Origin: Ryuthela nishihirai
Lineage: Eukaryota > Arthropoda > Arachnida > Araneae > Heptathelidae
Direction: 5' to 3'
Length of the DNA: 64,000 nt
Assembly: GCA_038380435.1 (NCBI GenBank)
Contig: JAWZYU010000013.1
Coordinates: 8,879,901-8,943,900, forward strand
The notes beneath the pieces are model-generated. The model saw nothing but the letters and a program-made list of their open reading frames with translations. It was not told where the DNA came from and made no database searches. This document shows positions 11,288-21,624 of the stretch, piece by piece; position 1 is the stretch's first letter; every line of letters begins with the position of its first letter. Both the position numbers and the translations under genes were made by a program.

Positions 11288-12119
11288 CTAAACTTCAGTA
11301 GTAAGCAAACCATGACTGTCATAATGACTAAGTAACCTATCATGGTAAGCTTTGGCTATAACTGGATCTTTCAGAGCTTCAGTATTAAAAGTAAATTTTT
11401 TAACCCTAGCACAACACTTTTTAAGTTTAAGTTGCAACACACTTTTAACAAGGTAATGGTCAGATCCAATTTCAGCTCCCCTATATGCCCTGGTATTCCT
11501 AACAGAATTAGCCCATTTGCTGTTAATTAATATGTAATCAATCATATTCTTATGCAGCCCATCCAGTGAAACCCATGTGTACTTAAGTATGTTGCAGTGT
11601 TTGTAATAGGTGTTAGTTATTCTCAAACCATTAAGTATACTTACCTGTAGGAGATGTTGCCCATTGCCATTGCAGCTACCAATACCAAAAGGGCCTATCA
11701 GCCCTCCCAAAATATCAGAGTCAGTACCAACTTTGGCATTTATGTCACCTAGAACAAGGGTAATATCTCCTTTCCTGACAGAATTCAAAATATCCTGAAG
11801 TTTTCCGTAAAACCTATCATTCTCCTCTTCATCGGCTTCATATGGGGATAACAGCAGATAACATTCAAATCTTTAATGATTGTCTGACATTTTGCTGTAA
11901 GAAACCTTTCATTAATGCACTCATATCCTAGAAGAGCATCGCTAGTGTGTCTGCTGAGAAGCAGACCTATGCTTTGGTGATGCTTGTTATCATCCCTCCC
12001 TGAAAAGAAAAATTTGAGTTTATTTTTTATAATCTGACCTTTATCTGTCCATTTGGTCTCTTGCAAGCTGAGAATATGTAAATTATAACAGTTGAATATT
12101 TGTGTGTGGATGCCACACA
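11288..12119 (-). mobile_element. LINE-R endonuclease fragment, left of Tigger
   Basis: Minus-strand frames give LSLQETKWTDKGQI, RHTSDALLGYECINERF (12120-11785) and, after a frameshift, SVRKGDITLVLGDINAKVGT, NMIDYILINSKWANSV, GSDHYLVKSVLQLK (11788-11288). In the catalytic GDFN motif Phe is Ile. The fragment ends within the linker at 11288, with no RT beyond it, which is unusual for a LINE. Confidence 0.85.
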
Positions 12120-14287
12120 CAAATATAACCCCCGTTCATCGCGAAGGATACGTTCTGGACACAGTCGCGATAAGCGAAATTTTGCGATCAAAGGGGGATT
12201 TAAAATAAAATCATTTTAAAATTCGAAAAAACACTTTATTAATAAATTAAATATTATCAATAACAAAAAAATGTCATACATAACATAATTCGTAATTCAT
12301 TCATTTTGTTCCGTGTTGCAAAAAGGAATCTAGATTCCCTAGTTTGGCCTCTCTACGTTTATTATGCAAAATTTGCCGTTAACTGTCAAATAATCCGTTG
12401 CAACTACGCTTTACAGAACTCACTCGCTCGTAATCTTTGTCGTTTTCTTCTAACAACTCCATGCATTGATTGTGAAGAGAAAGGGCCTTTTCAAAGATTT
12501 TGACACTTAATTTTCGCACGGGAGCAGATTCCGAGATGTCATTTTCTTGGGACATAGTATGGCAGTCCATTTCCTGCAGCTCTTCATTAGTTAAGGGTTT
12601 GCCGTGTGATTCTAGCAAAGTCTGAATATCATCTACATCAACACCTTCGATGCCTCCGGAAGTGGCTATAAGACTAATCTCTTTGATGATATTTTGAATA
12701 TCATTTTCATAATTGATGTGATCTTCAACAATTTCTCTGAGCCACCTTTCCCAAACACCCTTCATACAGGACTGTGTGACTTCATTCCACGCTTCGTCGA
12801 TGTTTTTGATAGCTTTCATAATATTAAATTGTTTCCACCAAACCCACATGGCATCTCTACAACCTCTATCAGTTTCTTCAATGAGTTGGCGCATCGTTAT
12901 TCTTAAATAATAGGCTCTGAATGCTGCTGTTGCGCCTTGATCCATAGGCTGTAAGATGGAAGTGGTATTCGGAGGTAAGAATACCACTTCAATGGGAAAA
13001 TCAGTGCACAGAATCTCAAGTTCCACAGGATGTCCCGGAGCATTGGCCAACACCAAAAGAGCTCGAGGTTCAACTCCAATATCCTCGCCATATTTTTTTA
13101 TTGCTGGGCAGAAACAAGTTTTAAACCAGTCCATAAATAAATTTTGTGTCATCCAAGACTTAGGGTTACTTCGCCAAAAAACTGGTAAATTGTTTTTAGA
13201 ATAACCTTTCATGGCACGAGGAGTTTCTGATTGATAAATCAACAATGGTTTCAATTTTAATTCTCTGGATGCATTTCCACCGAGAAGAAGAGTTAGACTA
13301 TCCTTGGCTGCTTTAATCCAGAAGCAGTCTTTTCCTCTATGGAAATAAACGTACGTGTTGGCATTCGTTTCCAATAGAGTCCTGTCTCATCTACATTAAA
13401 AATTAAATTTGGTGGATAATTTCCCCTTTCCACAATTTCACGGAACTCCATTGGATATTTTTCAGCTGATTCTACGTCTGCACTAGGCAATTTGCCAATC
13501 ATTTTAAGGCTATGCAAGTTTGATCGTTTTCTAAACCGATCAAACCAACCTTTGCTTGCTTTAAAAACTTCTTCTCCCCCATGTTGAGATTTTAAATGAT
13601 CCCAAAGACTGTGATTTATTCATTATGATTTGGGTACTCACAGGCATGTGGTGTTGATTTAGGTCCTCTATCCATTTGCTTAATAAATTTTCCATTTCTA
13701 TCATCAAAAAACTTCTGGGAAACTTGCGTAGCTGTAATTGGAGTAACACTTTCGCCAGACATTTTAATTTTGTCTTTTTGTTGCACAATTGATCACACTG
13801 TAGACTCAGGCAATTTGAAATCCCTTCCTACAACTGTAAATTTACCACCACTTTCTATCCTTTCTATAATTTTTAGTTTTTTTTCTAAAGTCACTACATT
13901 GCGAATTTTCTTAACCGAATTTTCACATTATCTTTTTGACATTTTAAAAATTACGAAGGGTTAAAAAAATATGTAGTCAATTTAATTAGCGTGCGTTTGA
14001 CACTGCAGCTAAGATTGCACTGAAGGATAGGCCCAAATGATGCACTGGCTCAACCGTACCAGGCACCGGCGTCATTCTTTTGTCTCCCCCACGGTCGTAA
14101 CTTTACGTTATGTACATGTGTATTATGTGATTGAGCGATAAAGAAAGTTAGCACGCACGTGCAACCATTCATTTTGATTTTGACTTTTCCTCCCATGTTT
14201 CAAAGCCACACAAGTGCCGAGACAAAAAAAAGATTGCGATATAACGAATCCGCACTCGCCGGGGTCGTGATAAACGGGGGTTACTTG
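12120..14287 (-). mobile_element. pogo/Tigger-like transposon inserted in LINE-R
   Basis: Terminal inverted repeats with the core AACCCCCGTTCATCGCGA (left) and its inverse TCGTGATAAACGGGGGTT (right), TA on the right flank. It carries a minus-strand Tigger/Jerky-type transposase in several frames. LINE-R endonuclease sequence borders both sides (HPTNHF on the right, LQETKW on the left), with roughly 70 bp of LINE sequence missing at the junction. Confidence 0.88.
12379..13560 (-). pseudogene. Tigger-type DDE transposase, catalytic domain, second Asp replaced by Ala
   Basis: A 331-codon frame (13374-12379) and an overlapping 74-codon frame (13517-13293) make up the DDE superfamily domain of pogo-like transposases. 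The first catalytic Asp is present in NVDETGLYWKRMP (near 13400). The second lies in LLVLANAPGHP, where relatives have LDNAPGHP; codon GCC (Ala, residue 110 of the long frame) replaces Asp. The third is present in ILQPMDQG (Asp 145). A frameshift near 13370 separates the first Asp from the rest. The C-terminal tail (EMDCHTMSQENDISESAPV) is acidic. The upstream region to about 13960 encodes the HTH and CENP-B-like DNA-binding parts in shifted frames (SDFRKKTKNYRKDRKWW; MENLLSKWIEDLNQ). The copy cannot be active. Confidence 0.9.
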
Positions 14288-14935
14288 TATATATAAAATG
14301 GTTAGTGGGATGTTTAAAGAAACTATGTTTATTGAGAAATGGAATGCTGACAATATCAAACAGCCCCCTAATCACAGGCATGAGGCAAAGTCCTGTTCCC
14401 CCCTAAAGGCTGAAGCCATCTACACTGGAAGACTTCCTCCAATGTAGAATTTGACGATATCAGTAGAAGCAAAGAGTTCAGGTGCCTGCGATGACCTCTG
14501 CTCAAGATTATCCACCAGCTGATAAAACATATCCTGTGAATCTATTCACTTGGGGCTGTCAACCCACAAAGAAGCAGAAAACACAGTGGAAGATTCCCTC
14601 CACAGAAGCCCACCAGTGCAGCAAATTCAGGATTCATAATCAAGGTCTGAGCCTTTATCCAGTCCGGTAAGTTTATATGGTCAGCACCAGGACCTTATGT
14701 GGTTGACCACTCCTCAGCAGGATAGAAAAAAAGAAAAGTAGCCATAGTTGTCCAGATCAGTAGACCACACTGATCTGGTGGCTGTCCTGTTCCATTGCCT
14801 TCCACAAGAGAGTATCTCTTTTGAAATGTAAACGGCCAACACTACGAGAAGGCAGGGTTGGATATTAGGTGCTAGCCCTGTCCGGTTCTATGTGTCATCA
14901 CAGTGGGCCTAATGGTTCTGAATGATGGTGCTCAT
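14288..14935 (-). mobile_element. LINE-R 5'UTR and ORF start, right of Tigger
   Basis: Matches the family leader on the minus strand: RGLFDIVSIPFLNKHSFFKH in the ORF start, the ATAGATTCACAGGATATG block and the outer 5'UTR ending near TAGGTGCTAGCCCTGTCC. With 11288-12119 it forms one copy that stops before the RT domain. Confidence 0.8.
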
Positions 14936-15843
14936 ACACTAATGAATTGAAATTATGAGCTTTTTTATGGTCTAATACAGTAAGTGAAAGATCACCAACA
15001 CTTTTTAGTCTGTTTCATGTAATTCATGCTGCCTCTCCAGTCAGCATCAGCTGGATTTAATGTCTTGACCAAACGTATCATAAATATCTTTACTGGCTTC
15101 AGACTTGTACCACAGATCTCATCACCTTGGAATTTTTTTTAAATATGACCTGATCATAAAATAATTTAATTCAAATATCACATTTCTCATGTAAAAATGT
15201 ATATGAACTTATGCATACTCTGAATTTATCAGGTAAAAAAATTTTCCATATATCCATAAACACTACTGACATCAAAAAGAGTTTCTCTCTGAATGTTTTT
15301 TTCACAAGTTTATAATTTCTTAGCCATTAGCATGTGCAATAATTGTTGCAAGAAATGCAATCTGCATAGATGATATGCAGATTGAGATGGTAGTCTATTC
15401 CAGCATGCATGTTTGAAATTACTGTAGAATTTACTGTTTAATGTGGTATGTATAGAGTGGGTTGAACAGCAATTGTGATAGCTTCCAAATAAGCTTCATG
15501 ATAAATTTTGCTAGAATGGAATTTTTTTTAGAAATTTTTAACATTTTATTTGAAATTAGTGAAAGCAATAGTATCTGTACTATGGACTATCTAGAAAAAA
15601 CTATTTTCTTCTCCCCTTACTCAGGTAGGCACAAAGGCTTATCATCTGAAGATAATCTGTTGCCATTTCTTTCTGTCCTTCTATAAGTAAGTTTTTCTTC
15701 ACTAACCTTTAGGTAGCTTATTTGTTATCAAGCACTTAATTATGTAACAACTTAAACTAGTCAAAAGGGATGGTTAAAATAATGGGGTGCATAAAAATCT
15801 AATGTTGTACAAAATTTTTACAGACAGGCACACAATTCTCAAG
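14936..15843. other. Unassigned intergenic stretch
   Basis: AT-rich single-copy-looking DNA with no motif I recognise. Confidence 0.4.
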
Positions 15844-16085
15844 CAACCTTAGGCTATGGAAGTCCAATTGGTCAATAATTTAATTCACCAAATCCACCTA
15901 TCCTGAGTATCAGCTGTTATATTTAGCCACTGCAATCTAATTCTAACAATACCCTGTGTGACATTGCCCATCCACCTCATTCTAGATATGCCACTTTTCT
16001 CAAGCCTTAAGCATCTTTTTCCTAACTATTTGATAATATATTGCTCATGTGGGCAGCTTGGCCAAACCAATACAATATCTTTCTA
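15844..16085 (-). mobile_element. LINE-R 3' end, strongly diverged
   Basis: TAGGCTATGGAAGTCCAA, TTCTAACAATACCCTGTGTG and CATGTGGGCAGCTTGGCCAA correspond in order to the LINE-R C-terminal coding region read in reverse. Confidence 0.6.
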
Positions 16086-16166
16086 CATAAGATATAGTTG
16101 GTGGCTCCATCTTCTAATCTTTATTTACATTGTACTTTTTTTTTACATTTTTAGTGATTATTAACT

Positions 16167-16256
16167 TTGAACTGGTAAAGTACAGGTTTTATTGCGGGTT
16201 CCTTTCAGGCACTCTGCATATCCCAGGTTGTATTGACCTGTACTTTACCAATTCAA
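16167..16256. repeat. Foldback with 21-bp arms
   Basis: The left arm (16167-16187, ACTGGTAAAGTACAGGT at its inner end) and right arm (16236-16256, ACCTGTACTTTACCA at its start) are inverse with one mismatch and a 48-bp loop. Confidence 0.75.
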
Positions 16257-16398
16257 GGCTCTCTGATGGAAGGTTACAGCACTTCAGCTCAAGATGGTGA
16301 TGATGTTGCTGCTGTCATCCTTTTTCTAATTGCGTGCTGTATTATTAACAGAGTAAAATTGTCTGTTCGCCTACTACACTTTTTTTTTGCTTAATTAT

Positions 16399-16477
16399 TA
16401 CACTGCTCACAAAAATTAGGGGATATTTCAAAATGAATATGAAGTGATGAAATATCCCCTAATTTTTGTGAGCAGTA
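16399..16477. mobile_element. 79-bp palindromic MITE, copy 1
   Basis: TACTGCTCACAAAAATTAGG-type ends: the left arm CACTGCTCACAAAAATTAGG and the right arm CCTAATTTTTGTGAGCAGTA are inverses, and the arms extend almost to the centre, giving a long hairpin. TA at the ends suggests a Tc1/mariner-mobilised MITE. Confidence 0.8.
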
Positions 16478-16768
16478 TATTTGCTTTTTATGCGAGACAT
16501 TTTTCATAATATTATGATTTCAAATATTATTTTTAACATTACCTTTTAAAATAAATAAATGGAATGTAAGTATAACAGATTACACATAGCTGAGTTAAAT
16601 TAAAATCTTAATCACTATCCAAGCTGTTTTATTATTGTTCCAGTAGATCAAAATAGCATTTTGATCGGTGAATACAGTATAGTAGGGATGTTATTCACTT
16701 GTCGAAAAATTTGAAGTAAGTCATTTCCTGTTGCATAGATCACACAATGGTATTTAGGGTACCATAAC

Positions 16769-16831
16769 TTGACATGTTTTGACTATTAACGTCATCTTCT
16801 GAAGATGACGTTAATAGTCGAAATATGTCAA
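16769..16831. repeat. Palindrome with 31-bp arms and one-base centre
   Basis: Arms 16769-16799 and 16801-16831 are inverse with two or three mismatches (inner core GACTATTAACGTCATCTTC). It borders the tRNA-like module at 16832-16944. Confidence 0.85.
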
Positions 16832-16944
16832 ATTTAGAGGAAACATTGTCTTAAGCTGGGTGGGATACGAACCGACGACTTCCTTATAACATGTCAGGTG
16901 TTCTGGACTACTGAGCTACCAGCCGCGATCAAGGTTTCCTCTAA
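16832..16944 (-). mobile_element. tRNA-like module with short inverted ends, copy 1
   Basis: Ends AATTTAGAGGAAAC and GGTTTCCTCTAATT are inverse. Between them the minus strand carries a tRNA-like sequence: GGCTGGTAGCTCAGTAGTCC (A box), CACCTGACATGTTATAAGG (anticodon arm) and GGTTCGTATCCCACC (B box). The anticodon stem in the related copies can pair (CCTGA with TCAGG). The combination of tRNA-like core and terminal repeats is shared with copies near 36480-36620 and 36813. Confidence 0.7.
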
Positions 16945-17946
16945 TTGCTATGAAGTTTCCACCAACAGTACACAATTCTCCATGTCTCATGTAGGTATTT
17001 GCCCCAGCTGCTCTCAGCCTCAAGAAACAATGACAATCATGTCGTGAAGATGGCAAGTATATTCTGAGTATGCAGTCATATCCCAATCGGCTCAAGGCAA
17101 TTTTTCCTCTAAAATTGATCAACGTTAAATTCAGAGTGATATCTTACTAAATATATGAATAAATACATCGGGAGGGGGAGGGAGAACTCTTCAATTCTAA
17201 GCATTTTGCTAATTTTGAAAAATCACTGTTGAATAAAATCCACTGATTTTTCTGCTGCAATTCTATTGTCATCTTCTAAATTGTGTATGTGTTGAATTTT
17301 CACATAGTGCATATTACCTATAATGTTCAATCTTGTTTCTCCCATCATATTCTCTCCTTCAACATCTTATAGAAATAAATTCACTACAAAAAATCACTCA
17401 ATTTTTTAAGGTTCTATGGTGAAAAACTGAATTGCTCAGATGCTTCAGTAAATCTGAATCTATAGTAAGAATTGCAACTGGTGTCAGCATTAGACATTGT
17501 CATTTCAATTTATATAATTCAGCTGAAGATGTACACAACTGTCTATAAATACCACAGATTTGCTCTGAAAATATCTGATGCAAACCCTTGGAATTTTAGG
17601 TAGGTTTCCAGTTAAGCCCAAGGGATTTTTGCAGTCACTACCGTTCCATTCACTTTGAATAATCAGGAAAACAAAACGAAGTTCCATAATTTCCTTTCCA
17701 TACTTATTTTCATCCAAAGACTATACATTGATTCCCCATCATTAAAATATAAATATTCAATTATAACTTCAAGCAGAGAAAGTTAAAATATGAAATAAAG
17801 CCTATTGTTCATTAGCACATTCACACAATGCTCTTCACTTTTGACCTCTTACTACTATATACCACCCGACTGGGGATACAGTCTACTTTCATGACATCAC
17901 AGCCACTGTGGTAGCCTTCCTTCAATAAGCCTTCACCTGTTATACT
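16945..17946. other. Unassigned intergenic stretch
   Basis: A second inverted end (CAATTTTTCCTCTAAAATTG) at 17098-17117 suggests the tRNA-like module once extended further; otherwise nothing recognisable. Confidence 0.4.
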
Positions 17947-18344
17947 GGGGTGGAGGTGGCTCAGTCGGTAGCACTCCAGGCTCATAATCTGTAGTTTCCA
18001 GGTTTGAGTCCCAGCTGGGTCAGCGTTGAGATTTATCTCTGTAAAATTCCCCGCTCTGCCCACAGTCAGTAGGCAGGGCGGGGAAACTGATGAGTTTGGA
18101 AAGGCCGCTGTCCGCCGGATGGGACGTTAAGCTGTGGCCCCGTGTGTGGGAGAGCCATACCCTGTGCATGTTAAAGAACAGGCTGGATGGCCTTGTTGGA
18201 AGGCTACCATCTGTCTCCCAACAGCTGTTCCAGTGAGTCACCTCCCCAAACCTTCTCTGAGCCTTCGGGGTCCATGTGACCTGGCCATTTAGCCCGTGTG
18301 TGCAAAAAAAGTGCCGCTCAGAAGTAAAACAATCCAAACAACAC
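17947..18344 (+). mobile_element. SINE-T, nearly full copy
   Basis: The tRNA-like head GGTGGCTCAGTCGGTAGC is followed by CTCATAATC and GGTTTGAGTCC, then the complete body (GATGGGACGTTAAGCTGTGG, GTTAAAGAACAGGCTGG, CTTCGGGGTCC). The 3' end GTGCAAAAAAAGTGCCGCTC leads into GTAAAACAATCC. No clear target-site duplication is visible. Confidence 0.85.
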
Positions 18345-18571
18345 CAGTTACACTAAAAAAGTTGAATTCTATTTTATTTTAAAACTTTATTGGTTTCAAA
18401 AGTTTGTATCATGGCTTATAAGCTATTAATTTCATTTTTCTGCAAATAATGTGTCAGTTAACATTTGAGCATTGTCACATCTCTTTTGTAATTTAACCCT
18501 TTATTATAGAGATTATTCTCGTAACAATAGGCTTCACCTTAGTTCTGAGGACTCATAGACTCCGAATCTGA

Positions 18572-18745
18572 CACTAAATGACCTTGACAGTAGGCTACCA
18601 TCTGTCTCCTAATGGCTATCCTGTGGGCTCCCTTCCTCAAACTATTTTTGATGCCCTTGGAGTCCTTGTGACCTGGCCATTTAGCTCATTGTGTCTAAAA
18701 GAAAGTCCCACTCAGAGATAAAACATTCCAACCTCTCCATTGATT
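18572..18745 (+). mobile_element. SINE-T 3' fragment
   Basis: Only the last part of the body remains: AGGCTACCATCTGTCTCC, GGAGTCCTTGTGACCTGG and a diverged end with CACTCAGAGATAAAAC. It sits immediately before a LINE-R 3' end. Confidence 0.7.
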
Positions 18746-18754
18746 ATCATCCTC

Positions 18755-19605
18755 CTTTTCAAGCAGCCATGGGCTACAGAGATCCAACCAGATTGTGCAG
18801 TTTATTTCTCCAAGCAAGTCTGTCCTGAGCTACATCTACTGCATCTGGCCACTGTAAATTAATTCTAACAAGGTCCTGTTTGACATTGTCTGCCCACCGC
18901 ATCCTAGGTCTCCCTCTCTTTCTGAGGCTTTAGGCACACTGTTCATAACCTTATTTGCTAATCTATAATTATGCATAAGGGCAACATGGCCAAACCAATG
19001 GAGTCTCTGCACAATATACTGTTCAAAGGAGGTTGCTGGCTCCTTTGTCTAACCTTACCATTACTTACAAAGTTGAACCACTTAATACCCAAGATACTGC
19101 GTAAGCATCTAGAATCAAAAGGATCAAGTTTCCTGTTATCTTGTGTAAAAAGGACCCAAGTTTCATTACCATAAGTAACCCTAGAAAGAACCAGACTATT
19201 ATACAGTCTAATTTTAGTCTTTAGGTGTATACATCTATTTCTCCACCCTCTCAATAGATTCTTAAAAGTCCCAGCAGCAATCCCTATTTGTTTGTTAATC
19301 ACATCCTGCACATCACCAGTATCTGTTACATAGCTCTTAAGGTAATTAAACTGAAACACTGGCTCAAAAGTGGAACTATTCAGATTTACTGAACCACAGC
19401 CTGCCTGACCTTTTTTCATCATTTAGTTTTCTCTCAGTTTATTACCGAACCTAATTACAGTCTCATCAACAGCCCTAATGAAAGAATTCATCTCATCAAC
19501 ATCATTTGTCAAAAGGGTCAAATTATCAGCATAATCTAAATCAGAAATTATCAGATCTCTGGCCCATTTAAGACCAAAATATTTCCCTTGCAGTGAAGTT
19601 TGCAT
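18755..19605 (-). mobile_element. Older LINE-R copy, 3' part, target of the 19606-23226 insertion
   Basis: The minus-strand RT C-terminus (19422-18958: FEPVFQFNYL, IGIAAGTFKNLLRGWRNR, LSRVTYGNETW) and the DLDYADNLTLLTND catalytic region (near 19525, YADD changed to YADN). The 3' end is at about 18755. The copy is interrupted at 19605 and resumes at 23227. Confidence 0.85.
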
Positions 19606-19701
19606 ATCATCATCATCATCATCATCATCCTCAAGCAGCCATGGGCTACGGAGGTCCAACCAGACCGCGCAGTTTAATTCTCCAAGCATATCTGTCCTGA
19701 G

Positions 19702-21624
19702 CTACATCTGCTGCATCCGGCCACTGTACACCAATTCTAACAAGGTCCTGTTTGACATTGTCTGCCCACCGCATCCTAGGTCTCCCCTCCTTCTCAGGCC
19801 TCCAGGCACACTGTTCATAACCCTATTCGCCAATCTATAATTATCCATACGAGCAACATGGCCAAACCAGCGGAGTCTCTCTCTGCACAATATGCTGCTT
19901 AAAGGAGGTTGCAGACTCCTTTGCCTAACCTCATCATTAGTTACAAAGTTAAACCACCTAATACCCAAGATACTGCGTAAGCATCTAGAATCAAAAGCGT
20001 CTAGTTTCCTGTTATCTTGCTTACACAGCATCCAAGTTTCACTACCATAACTAACCCTAGAAAGAACCAAACTATTATACAGTCTAATTTTAGTCTTTAG
20101 GTGTATACGCCTATTTCTCCACAATCTCCATAGATTCTTAAAAGTCCCGGCAGCAATACCTATTCGTCTGTTAATCTCATGCCGCACATCACCAGTATCA
20201 GTTACGCAGCTCCCAAGGTAATTAAACTGTGACACCTGCTCAAGACTGCAACCATTCAGATTAACTGAATCACAACCTGCCTGACCAATTTTCATCACTT
20301 TAGTTTTCTCTCTGTTTATAACCAAACCTACTGTACTACCAGTCTCATCAACAGTTCGAATGAAAGAGTTCATCTCATCAACATCATTTGCCAAAAGGGC
20401 TAAATCATCAGCATAATCTAAATCAGAGATTTTCGTATCTCCAGCCCATTTAAGGCCAAAAGCTTTCCCTTGAAGTGAATTTCCCATAACATAATCAACA
20501 ACCAAACTAAAGAGAAAAGGAGACAAAATGCACCCTTGTCGAACACCAGAAGTAATGCTAAACCAATTGCTACAAGCCTTACCAACTCTCACACATGACT
20601 CAGTGTTATTATAGAGAGCTTTCATTATGTTAACTAACTTGTCAGGTATACCATATGATCTCACAATCAACCACAAATTATGACGATCAACAGAGTCGAA
20701 AGCCTTTTTGAAATCAACAAAGATAGCAACCAAAGGTTTCTGAAACTCTAAACATTTCTCAAGAATCTGCCTAAGTGAAAATATCTGATCTACACATCCC
20801 CTACCACTTCTGAATCCACATTGCTCATCACGCAATTGCCTGTCAACCAGATTCTTAATTCTATTGAGCACAATCATGGAAAGAACTTTACCTGGAACGG
20901 AGAGTAGGCTGATACCCCTATAGTTATCACAAGAACTGCAATCACCGTTTTTGAAAATAGGGATAATAATAGCTCTGGTAAAATCTTTAGGAACCATGCC
21001 TTTATCATAAAAGTTATTCAAAATTTCAGTCATCCAAATGGTAACAGAAACATTCCCAGCTCTAAGCATTTCCGTAGTAATTTCATCCACTCCTGGGGAT
21101 TTATGAAGTTTAAGTTTAGAAATCGCCAAACTAACTTCAGATTGTGTTATAGGGCCAACATTAACGCCACCAATGCATCTATCATCATTGCAAACAATGG
21201 GAGTAGAACTAACCACATTGTTTAGAACATCACTGAAAACCTTGCCTTGTTTATCCTTCAATCCCTGTATACCTGTTCGTTTTCTACCACACAAAACATT
21301 AACTATCTGGTACAGCTCTCTGCTGTTGTGCTGTCTAACTGCTTCCTCAGCTTTGTCAGCAAGGCCATCAAGCCAAAGATTCTTATCAGTAGCTAACTGA
21401 TTCTTTACATGTTTATTAAGTTCTTTGTAATGCTTTCTATTAGGACTAGTAGGGTACTGATTAAGGACATTCCTGTAGTTCCTTCTTTCTGAAATAAGCT
21501 CAAGTGCCTTATCACTTAAATAATTCTGCCTCCTCTGCTCCTTTTTCCCTAAAAGAGTACTGTTAGTTTCCAAAAAATCCTGTTTAAAATGGCCCCATTC
21601 TCCCTCAACTTCAGTATTAAGCAA
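19702..21624 (-). CDS. LINE-R reverse transcriptase domain, 3' half of frameshifted ORF
   Basis: The frame has 640 codons. It carries the fingers motif HKSPGVDEITTEML (174-187), the palm motif A FVDFKKAFDSVDR (302-314), the segment SGVRQGCILSPF (359-370), the catalytic YADD box (404-407) and INREKTKVM after it, so the polymerase active site looks intact. The C-terminal region (RRIGIAAGTFKNLW, LSRVSYGSETW, FGHVARMDNYRLANRVMN) is typical of RTE-like LINEs. Residues 129-131 (GKVFSD) replace a longer stretch seen in the copy at 6780-6835, an in-frame deletion. After about residue 600 a single-base deletion shifts the frame, so the last 40 residues are not homologous to the other copies. The protein would copy element RNA at the nicked target. 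Confidence 0.9.
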   Translation of the reverse strand: MLNTEVEGEWGHFKQDFLETNSTLLGKKEQRRQNYLSDKALELISERRNYRNVLNQYPTSPNRKHYKELNKHVKNQLATDKNLWLDGLADKAEEAVRQHNSRELYQIVNVLCGRKRTGIQGLKDKQGKVFSDVLNNVVSSTPIVCNDDRCIGGVNVGPITQSEVSLAISKLKLHKSPGVDEITTEMLRAGNVSVTIWMTEILNNFYDKGMVPKDFTRAIIIPIFKNGDCSSCDNYRGISLLSVPGKVLSMIVLNRIKNLVDRQLRDEQCGFRSGRGCVDQIFSLRQILEKCLEFQKPLVAIFVDFKKAFDSVDRHNLWLIVRSYGIPDKLVNIMKALYNNTESCVRVGKACSNWFSITSGVRQGCILSPFLFSLVVDYVMGNSLQGKAFGLKWAGDTKISDLDYADDLALLANDVDEMNSFIRTVDETGSTVGLVINREKTKVMKIGQAGCDSVNLNGCSLEQVSQFNYLGSCVTDTGDVRHEINRRIGIAAGTFKNLWRLWRNRRIHLKTKIRLYNSLVLSRVSYGSETWMLCKQDNRKLDAFDSRCLRSILGIRWFNFVTNDEVRQRSLQPPLSSILCRERLRWFGHVARMDNYRLANRVMNSVPGGLRRRGDLGCGGQTMSNRTLLELVYSGRMQQM

